In this document: positions 1 through 8,162 of the stretch, piece by piece
Layout: each line of letters starts with the position of its first letter
How positions within the stretch are numbered: position 1 is the stretch's first letter
Source: Lewinellaceae bacterium
GTDB taxonomy: Bacteria > Bacteroidota > Bacteroidia > Chitinophagales > Saprospiraceae
Assembly: GCA_016711435.1 (NCBI GenBank)
Contig: JADJSY010000089.1
Span: 1 to 8,162, forward strand
Direction of reading: 5' to 3'
DNA: 8,162 bases
The notes under the pieces: generated by a model
What the model was told of the DNA's origin: nothing
The model's database searches: none
Seen by the model: the letters and a program-made list of their open reading frames with translations, nothing else
Program-made: the position numbers and the translations under genes

Positions 1-1037
<1,037 letters not shown>

Positions 1038-1126
1038 AAGAGAAACAAAAAGGCAAAGCTTCTGCCTTCCTTCCTCCTTTTTCATCTCTCTCCTCCTTTT
1101 TGTCGATGTCCTTAAAAAAATGTTGC
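1038..1126 (+). other. 16S-tRNA-Ile transcribed spacer
   Basis: This short spacer lies between the mature 16S end and tRNA-Ile. It contains a small hairpin with 6-bp arms (AAGGCA at 1050-1055 with TGCCTT at 1063-1068), then a strongly pyrimidine-rich tract at about 1060-1102. The 11-base string TCCTCCTTTTT occurs twice in that tract, at 1072-1082 and 1091-1101, and echoes the 16S tail just upstream. An A-run at 1113-1120 follows. No gene is visible. In rrn operons this segment normally carries the processing stem flanking 16S, but its partner strand lies outside the window. Confidence 0.7.
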
Positions 1127-1202
1127 AGTCCCATAGGCTCAGTTGGTTAGAGCGCTGCGACTGATAATGTAGAGGTCGGCAGTTCAAATCTGCCTGGGAC
1201 TA
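1127..1202 (+). tRNA. tRNA-Ile (anticodon GAT)
   Basis: The cloverleaf can be traced by eye. The acceptor AGTCCCA (1127-1133) pairs with TGGGACT (1195-1201), followed by discriminator A at 1202. The anticodon loop reads CTGATAA with GAT at 1163-1165. The T arm is GGCAG (1178-1182), loop TTCAAAT, CTGCC (1190-1194). The CCA end is not encoded in full. Relative to the usual bacterial tRNA-Ile there is one extra G in the D-arm region (around 1136) and one extra base in the 5' strand of the anticodon stem (CTGCGA where five bases are expected), giving 76 bases rather than about 74. These are probably read errors. An Ile-Ala pair inside the 16S-23S spacer is the classic arrangement. Confidence 0.94.
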
Positions 1203-1204
1203 CG

Positions 1205-1284
1205 GGGGGATTAGAAGGCCTAGCTGGCTAGAAAGCACCTGCTTTGCAAAGCAGGGGTCATCGGTTCGACTCCGATATCCTCCA
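1205..1284 (+). tRNA. tRNA-Ala (anticodon TGC)
   Basis: The acceptor GGGGGAT (1205-1211) pairs with ATCCTCC (1277-1283), including one G-T pair, and the discriminator is A1284. The anticodon TGC is at 1245-1247 between stem strands CCTGC and GCAGG. The T arm is ATCGG (1260-1264), loop TTCGACT, CCGAT (1272-1276). The gene starts two bases after the tRNA-Ile discriminator position. Three defects stand out: the D arm is enlarged by several bases and altered (about 1214-1235, where a bacterial tRNA-Ala would read close to TAGCTCAGCTGGCTAGAGC), the anticodon loop has an extra A (eight bases), and the G-run after the anticodon stem is one short. The identity is clear but the copy as written would not fold normally. 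Confidence 0.91.
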
Positions 1285-1422
1285 CCGAAAAAGCTCGGGT
1301 AATGACCCGCACTTCAAAAGTTCATTGACAGACTGGAAGATGGAATAGTAAGTAAGGTAAAGGCACTGAAGCGCCGGACCCGGATCCTGAAAGGGGACGA
1401 AAGACGAGGTGCAAGAAAAGGT
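1285..1422 (+). other. tRNA-Ala to 23S transcribed spacer
   Basis: This is non-coding spacer. It holds a small hairpin, CGGGT (1296-1300), loop AATG, ACCCG (1305-1309), then the string GTTCATTGACA near 1320-1330. I recall that string, upstream of 23S, from Bacteroidota rrn operons. A purine-rich stretch leads into the first helix of 23S. No promoter or gene is evident. Confidence 0.65.
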
Positions 1423-4365
<2,943 letters not shown>

Positions 4366-4433
4366 ATCAAAATTCCTCGCCTTGGCGCTTGAGTGCCTAA
4401 CTCTATAATACTATTCCATTTCCAGTCGTCTTT

Positions 4434-4456
4434 GATTTAAAGCCCCGCTTTAAATC
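4434..4456 (+). repeat. Perfect 10-bp inverted repeat (hairpin)
   Basis: GATTTAAAGC at 4434-4443 pairs perfectly with GCTTTAAATC at 4447-4456 around a CCC triloop. It is the longest uninterrupted hairpin seen by eye outside the rRNA genes. Confidence 0.85.
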
Positions 4457-4473
4457 ATATAAAAATATTATAT
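4457..4473 (+). repeat. AT-only hairpin abutting the 10-bp hairpin
   Basis: ATATAA at 4457-4462 pairs with TTATAT at 4468-4473 around a five-base A/T loop. It follows the preceding hairpin without a gap. The pairing is weak because it is A/T only. Confidence 0.5.
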
Positions 4474-4510
4474 GTGCCTCATGCGGCGTGCTATAAAAAA
4501 GATTAATAAT

Positions 4511-4531
4511 AGCGGCTTTCGCAAGGCCGCT
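4511..4531 (+). repeat. GC-rich hairpin in 23S-5S spacer
   Basis: AGCGGC at 4511-4516 pairs with GCCGCT at 4526-4531. The stem can extend inward by three weaker pairs (TTT with AAG) to a CGC triloop. The following sequence, TGTTGTTGTAAAA, is T-rich but has no true T-run, so a terminator is not supported. Confidence 0.7.
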
Positions 4532-4547
4532 GTTGTTGTAAAATACC

Positions 4548-4566
4548 GAGCCGCCGAAGGCGGCTC
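4548..4566 (+). repeat. Perfect 8-bp GC-rich hairpin just before 5S
   Basis: GAGCCGCC at 4548-4555 pairs perfectly with GGCGGCTC at 4559-4566 around a GAA triloop. It ends about ten bases upstream of the 5S terminal stem, so a role in 5S processing is possible but unproven. Confidence 0.8.
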
Positions 4567-4576
4567 TGGTGCGACT

Positions 4577-4687
<111 letters not shown>

Positions 4688-4712
4688 TTCTTTTTCTACA
4701 AAGCCAACCCCC

Positions 4713-5509
4713 TCAATAACTACCGAAACCCCCACCCAGCAAGCCCCGGCCCTGCAACTCTTCCGGATCAGCGCTACGGGACGCGGTGTCCCGAAGGCTC
4801 CGTAGCGGCAGTGGAAATCCTGAGCCGGCGTCGCGCCCGTATCGTCGAAATATTGACCTGATAGATATCCGACCCCTTGAAGTCCATAAACAGCTGCTCC
4901 TCCTCCGTGACGAAAGGCCCCGACCTCCGGGATGTACGATGCCGGCTTTTCCAGCAAATCTTCTGTCCCATCAGAAAACCGACCCGGTGCCGCGCTGTCC
5001 GACGGTAGGAAATAAATGACCTTCCAAAAACAGGGTGGGATGCGAATCTGATGTCCGTCGACCGGGGTCACGAAAACCGGGTCCTGGTCGGAAGCACTGA
5101 CCGGTAAATGGGTTGGATCTTCAGCCTGTGAGAAACAGCTTCCCTTTAAAAATATAGTCTTCCAATCCTCTCCACAACTGCTGGTTGAGCCGGGCTACCT
5201 GAGGTACCGCATTGGTATAATAGAAGGTGGAAAGGGCCCCGTTCCGGGCCTCCTCGTCCGACTGCCCCCACTGGGCGTCTTCCCTTTTTGTCATGTGCCC
5301 CTTGTCAAAATCGCTTTTATGGGCGGAATACAAACTGGAGCCCATTGCGGTCCAAGGATCCTGAGGGTCCAGTTGCCATTGATCGTGCGCCGCGGCAGTC
5401 CTCGGAAGAGCCTGCCGTCGATATTGGCTGCCGCATAAATGGGAAATCTCCTTTTAGCATGCTGTACCAGGCTGAAATTTCCGTGGTAGTGCAGGGACAT
5501 CTCCCACGG
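4713..5509 (-). CDS. DNA/RNA non-specific endonuclease (beta-beta-alpha-metal family), frameshifted
   Basis: This is an Endonuclease_NS-type nuclease (PF01223-like), a metal-dependent enzyme that cuts DNA and RNA and is usually exported. Frames must be joined, but family blocks follow in order. FSLVQHAKRRFPIYAAANID (about 5475-5416) is the early strand motif. DFDKGHMTKREDAQWG (about 5312-5265) holds the catalytic His codon at 5295-5297. FYYTNAVPQVARLNQQLW (about 5225-5172) has the likely metal-binding Asn at 5184-5186. Then come TPVDGHQIRIP and FWKVIYFLP (about 5068-5003), VGFLMGQ (about 4985), and EEEQLFMDFKGSDIYQVN (about 4905-4852). The C-terminus reads LLGGGFGSY before TGA at 4713-4715. 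The motif is DKGH rather than the more usual DRGH. At least five frame changes occur. No start codon or signal peptide of its own is visible: a TAG (5510-5512) closes this frame, and the lipoprotein frame abuts. Convergent with rrn; stop about 25 bases from 5S. Confidence 0.86.
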
Positions 5510-5519
5510 CTACTCCTTC

Positions 5520-5925
5520 ACGGATCTCCGATACCGCCCCATCCGCCCAGTCGACCTCCACTTCCCGGATCCTCATGGTGGAATCCACCGCCACATACCG
5601 CAAGCCTGTAATCTCCCCGTTTGTCCCCCGGAGCGAGTCCACCAGGTATTGGTCGCGCCAAGCCGGTCTGTTGATGTGCAGGTCTTTGAATCCCTTCAAT
5701 TCCTCGGCCGCATTCCAGTTGCCTTGTTGTTGCTCCGTCACGCCGTTCATGGTGACCTTCTTGTCCACTTTTTGCTGGAAGCAAGCCGCTCGGCCTCACT
5801 CTGGAAAAAGGCCTCCAGATCGAAAACAGATTCGCCGTGCCTCCTTTGACCAATGTCGGGACGATATACTATCTAACCCCAATAGGGGGTCAAAAGGAAA
5901 ACCAAAGAGTGCTTCTGAGGCTCAT
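5520..5925 (-). CDS. Putative conserved Bacteroidota lipoprotein, truncated and frameshifted
   Basis: This is probably the front three quarters of a small uncharacterised protein I associate with Bacteroidota genomes, usually a lipoprotein of about 170 residues; function unknown. The likely start is ATG at 5925-5923, about 37 bases after the gpmI stop, and begins MSLRSTLWFSF, a plausible signal peptide. With small frame corrections the signal runs into LLG then DSIS; a lipobox Cys could lie at the TTA near 5874, but this is a guess. After a frame change come ESVFDLEAFFQSEAERL (about 5828-5778), then KKVTMNGVTEQQQGNW (about 5763-5716), LHINRPAWRDQYLVDSLRG (about 5681-5625) and EVEVDWADGAVSEIR (ending 5520). 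The usual last 40-50 residues are missing; the sequence passes straight into the nuclease. Same strand and close spacing suggest an operon with gpmI. There are at least three frame breaks. Confidence 0.6.
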
Positions 5926-5962
5926 GTTACTTTCTTTCAAAACATTATAGATTTATTATTCT

Positions 5963-7527
5963 TTAAACAATCAAATTGTCGCCACTCATTTCCTTCGGCA
6001 AGCCAATCCCCATCCGGTTTAAAATGGTGGGTGCGATATCCGCCAGCCTCTCCCTGTCCTTTACATGCACCGATGCTTGTCTGTGCTCACGAAAATGAAG
6101 GGCACCGGATTCATGGTGTGTGCGGTGTTTATGAACGGTTCGTTGGTCGGCGAAAAACCCGAGTTCCCGTGATCGGCGATCACGATGGCCTTGCATCCAT
6201 GATCCATCGCCACTCCGGAAGCAGGCGGTCCAGTACTTCGTCCACCGTTTCGGCGGCCTTCATCGCGGCTCTGAAGACCCCGGTATGCCCCACCATATCG
6301 GTATTGGCAAAATTGATGCAGATAAAATTCGGCTGATGATCCCGGATATCCTGGATGATAGCCGCTTAACCTCCGGGGCGCTCATCTCCGGTTGGAAGAT
6401 CGTAGGTGGCTACTTTGGGGATGCGGATCATTATGGGCCGCCTTCTCCTTCAAAAGGTTCTTCCCGTCCCTCCGGAAAGAAGAAGGTCACGTGCGGGTAT
6501 TTTTCCCGTTTCGGCAATGCGCACCTGGCCTGTGGGCCTTCTTCGAAATAACTCCTTGATGGTATTCGACAGGTCGTCCTTGGTAAAGAGCACCTCGATT
6601 CCCCCTTTGGAAAGTCTCTGTCGTAACGGGTCATAGTGGACGTAGGAGAGCTCCAGTTTGTGCATGTCGTGTTCAAGGTCTTTTTGCGTCAGCACTACTT
6701 TTGATATCTTTCCTGGGGCGGTTCGTCCGAAATTGAAGCAGATCAGCAGGTCTCCATCCTTGAGGGTTAGTCGCTACCGGCCGGTCCTTGCCGGTCTGTT
6801 GGCGGAGCGATGGGCTTGAGGAATTGTCCGTCTCGTTGCGCTCGTACCGTGCTGCGATGGTTTTCAACACATCTGAGCTATGCCCCCCTCGCCGCGGACC
6901 AGCAGGTCGTAGGCCAGTTTGACCTGCTCCCAGCGCTTGTCGCGGTCCATGGCGCAATACCTGCCCACCACCGAAGCCAGTTTCACTTCGGGGTGTCGCA
7001 TATATGGTCCTGCACCCCCGGATAAAACTGAGCCTGCTTTTTGGATCGCAATCCCGTCCGTCGGTAAAGGCATGGATATAAACCTCCCAAGCTCCTGCTC
7101 CTGCGTCATGTCGTGCACAGGGCCTTCCCAGATGCTGGATGTGCGAATGAACTCCGCCATCCGAAACCAGGCCCATCAGATGCAACAGCCCCTGCCCTGA
7201 GTTTCCCGCCGTTTGAAGCGCCTTGAGCAGCGCGCCGGATTTTCGTGCAACTCCCGCTCCGGATGCTTTTGTTGATGCGGGCCAGCTCCCGGTGTATACG
7301 ATCTACTCCGCGCTGATGTGTTCAGGTGGCTTGACCTCCGGAATTGCTCCATTTGGCCCTCGGCAAGCTGACCTCTTCTCCAAAGGTCACCAGCCGGGAG
7401 TTCGGGCAGGTTTGCATCATGATCAAAATGCTGGTTTCCGTCTCACTATAGCATCGGCGGAGGGTACGCCCCAGGCCCCAGCCGTCCGTGAATGATGAGA
7501 ATAAAAAGCTGATTCCAGTGTTTTCAT
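5963..7527 (-). CDS. gpmI: 2,3-bisphosphoglycerate-independent phosphoglycerate mutase, full length but multiply frameshifted
   Basis: GpmI interconverts 3- and 2-phosphoglycerate in glycolysis using two Mn ions. From ATG at 7527-7525 to TAA at 5965-5963 the span is 1565 bases, close to the usual 510-515 codons. Family blocks appear in order when frames are joined: DGWGLG (about 7485); SRLVTFGEEVSLP (about 7405-7367); the NSEV nucleophile region (about 7340); LMGLVSDGGVHSH (about 7179-7141); HAFTDGRDCDP (about 7074-7042); VVGRYCAMDRDKRW (about 6971-6930); EKYPHVTFFF (about 6505-6476); NFANTDMVGHTG (about 6315-6280); ADHGNS (about 6177-6160); NTAHTMNPVPFIFV (about 6129-6088); and a C-terminal LPKEMSGDNLIV. 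The metal ligands expected in the DGW, NS, DMVGH, ADHGN and NTAHT motifs are all present. VVGRYC has Cys where Tyr is usual. At least ten reading-frame changes are needed, though content is continuous. No strong Shine-Dalgarno precedes the start, normal for Bacteroidota. Confidence 0.94.
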
Positions 7528-7616
7528 GCTTTGAGTGGTGGATCGTGACTCTCCCTCCAATCCTCTCTTAGTTATGTGGGTCTGAAGCGACCAAACCTTT
7601 TAAAGTGAATCCGTTA

Positions 7617-7629
7617 TTAAAGTGGAAAT
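7617..7629. repeat. 13-base direct repeat, copy 1
   Basis: TTAAAGTGGAAAT occurs here and again exactly at 7898-7910, about 280 bases away in the same orientation. A shorter variant, TTAAAGTGAAT, lies at 7599-7609. A 13-base exact repeat is not expected often by chance in 600 bases. No target-site or element ends are recognisable. Confidence 0.6.
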
Positions 7630-7636
7630 ATACTAG

Positions 7637-7698
7637 AATTGGAAGCTAAGGCCGTTTGATTTACCTCGGTTAAATTTTACGGTTGTGACCTTCCAATT
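7637..7698. repeat. 9-bp inverted repeat with 44-base spacer
   Basis: AATTGGAAG at 7637-7645 is perfectly complementary to CTTCCAATT at 7690-7698. A shorter CCGT/ACGG pair lies inside the spacer. It could be a long hairpin in the gpmI leader or a paired protein-binding site. It could also be chance, since the sequence is A/T-biased. Confidence 0.45.
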
Positions 7699-7890
7699 TA
7701 TCGAACGTCTAATACCCCTGAACTGTTAAAAATTGATCGATTCATCGATAGGTACTCAAAATTGAACCAATTTGAAGCCAATTCGATGCGATCAAAACCG
7801 TAAATCGCGAAAATTCTCTTGTTGTTAATTGCTTTTTTTTCCCTTCTTTGGTCTAAGCACAACCCGACCTTGACGGAATTAACCAAAGTG

Positions 7891-8162
7891 CTATGCCTTA
7901 AAGTGGAAATGCCGATGCGCTGGGAGCTTCCTTTTTTTTGCTCCTACCGTGGAAGTAGCAATACTGGATGTAAGACCGTTATGCTGCCGATGCCGGGGCC
8001 TCGCGTATTGAAGTGACTTTGCAAAAACCGCCCTTCCAATTTCTCCCAGGTTCACCAGGGTGAATCCAAAGGTGGCAATATGCACTCACGCCATCGGCGA
8101 ACTTTTAGTCTCGGCCCCGGCAGCTACCGGGCTTACCTGTTTTGCAGGAATCGGGCAACACC
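7891..8162 (-). other. Unassigned right-edge region; weak minus-strand reading frame
   Basis: On the minus strand one frame enters at the right edge, reads a run ending in SPVAAGAETKSSPMA, meets one TGA at 8088-8086, then continues from GTG (8085) through ATFGFTLVNLGEIGRAVFAK to a stop at 7891. Given the indel and substitution load elsewhere, the TGA could be an error and this could be the end of a gene. However, the last 30 or so residues are rich in His, Arg and Lys and look like non-coding translation. I do not recognise the protein. A plus-strand frame through 8015-8160 is also open and cannot be excluded. Confidence 0.2.
7898..7910. repeat. 13-base direct repeat, copy 2
   Basis: This is the second exact copy of TTAAAGTGGAAAT. 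It lies at the boundary where the AT-rich stretch gives way to more GC-rich sequence toward the right edge. Confidence 0.6.

Larger units (their letters stand above)
4366..4576 (+). other. 23S-5S spacer with four hairpins
   Basis: This 211-base spacer is AT-rich in the middle and contains no gene. It holds four successive hairpins, listed separately, at 4434-4456, 4457-4473, 4511-4531 and 4548-4566. The first two abut with no gap. None is followed at once by a clear T-run, so they look more like processing or folding elements of the rrn transcript than terminators; that role is inferred. The last hairpin ends about ten bases before the 5S terminal helix. Confidence 0.6.
7528..7890. other. AT-rich region upstream of gpmI, no gene recognised
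   Basis: This stretch of about 360 bases is AT-rich and lacks any reading frame resembling a known family. It must contain the gpmI leader and probably its promoter on the minus strand, but I cannot place a Bacteroidota-type -33/-7 promoter with confidence. It holds a 9-bp inverted repeat (7637-7698), two ATCGAT palindromes two bases apart (7736-7749), repeated AAAATTGA at about 7730 and 7758, and one copy of a 13-base direct repeat (7617-7629). Confidence 0.55.

Noticed and set aside
4500..4570. Rho-independent terminators at the GC-rich hairpins 4511-4531 and 4548-4566
   Set aside because: Neither is followed by a T-run, and both lie upstream of 5S in the same operon, where termination would be unexpected.
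4698..4861. Plus-strand coding sequence running on from 5S
   Set aside because: The stretch is antisense to the nuclease C-terminus, which reads sensibly on the minus strand (LLGGGFGSY before a stop).
5575..6336. A 253-codon plus-strand open reading frame, the longest in the window
   Set aside because: It is antisense to the lipoprotein and the C-terminal half of gpmI, where the minus strand shows ordered family motifs. Its translation shows no domain; it stays open by chance.
5963..7527. gpmI as a true decaying pseudogene
   Set aside because: All catalytic motifs and the overall length survive, and the neighbouring nuclease, tRNAs and rRNAs show the same kind of indels, which fits sequence error better than relaxed selection on one gene.
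7528..7640. Bacteroidota -33/-7 promoter for gpmI
   Set aside because: The nearest match to TAnnTTTG on the minus strand (AAGGTTTG around 7594-7601) has a mismatch at the first base and no clear -33 partner; too weak to list.

Overview
The window suggests a member of the Bacteroidota, most likely class Saprospiria (Lewinella/Haliscomenobacter-like). The 16S sequence carries blocks remembered as typical of that group, the 16S-23S spacer holds tRNA-Ile and tRNA-Ala with a Bacteroidota-style GTTCATTGAC element before 23S, and the protein genes resemble Bacteroidota homologues. The assignment rests on recalled signatures, not on an alignment.

Layout, plus strand (1-4687): the 3' two thirds of a 16S rRNA gene, a short pyrimidine-rich spacer, tRNA-Ile(GAT), tRNA-Ala(TGC), a spacer, a complete 23S rRNA, a spacer holding four hairpins, and 5S rRNA. 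This is one co-oriented rrn operon cut by the left window edge.

Layout, minus strand (7527 down to 4713): a convergent cluster begins with full-length gpmI (cofactor-independent phosphoglycerate mutase). About 37 bases after its stop comes a small putative lipoprotein of a conserved Bacteroidota type, and this runs directly into a DNA/RNA non-specific endonuclease (beta-beta-alpha-metal family). The nuclease stop lies only about 25 bases from the end of 5S. The region right of gpmI (7528-8162) is AT-rich in its first half, with small repeats and no gene I can identify; one weak minus-strand reading frame touches the right edge.

The dominant oddity is quality. Every protein gene is broken by many one- or two-base indels although protein content, catalytic motifs and gene length are preserved on both sides of each break. 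The tRNAs, 5S and 16S carry indels and block changes at near-universal positions. Damage spread over unrelated essential genes points to uncorrected single-molecule sequence more than to decay in the organism. I found no convincing new biological system; the points that could be real biology are the lipoprotein-nuclease junction, the repeated anti-Shine-Dalgarno-like motif after 16S, and the hairpin series before 5S.
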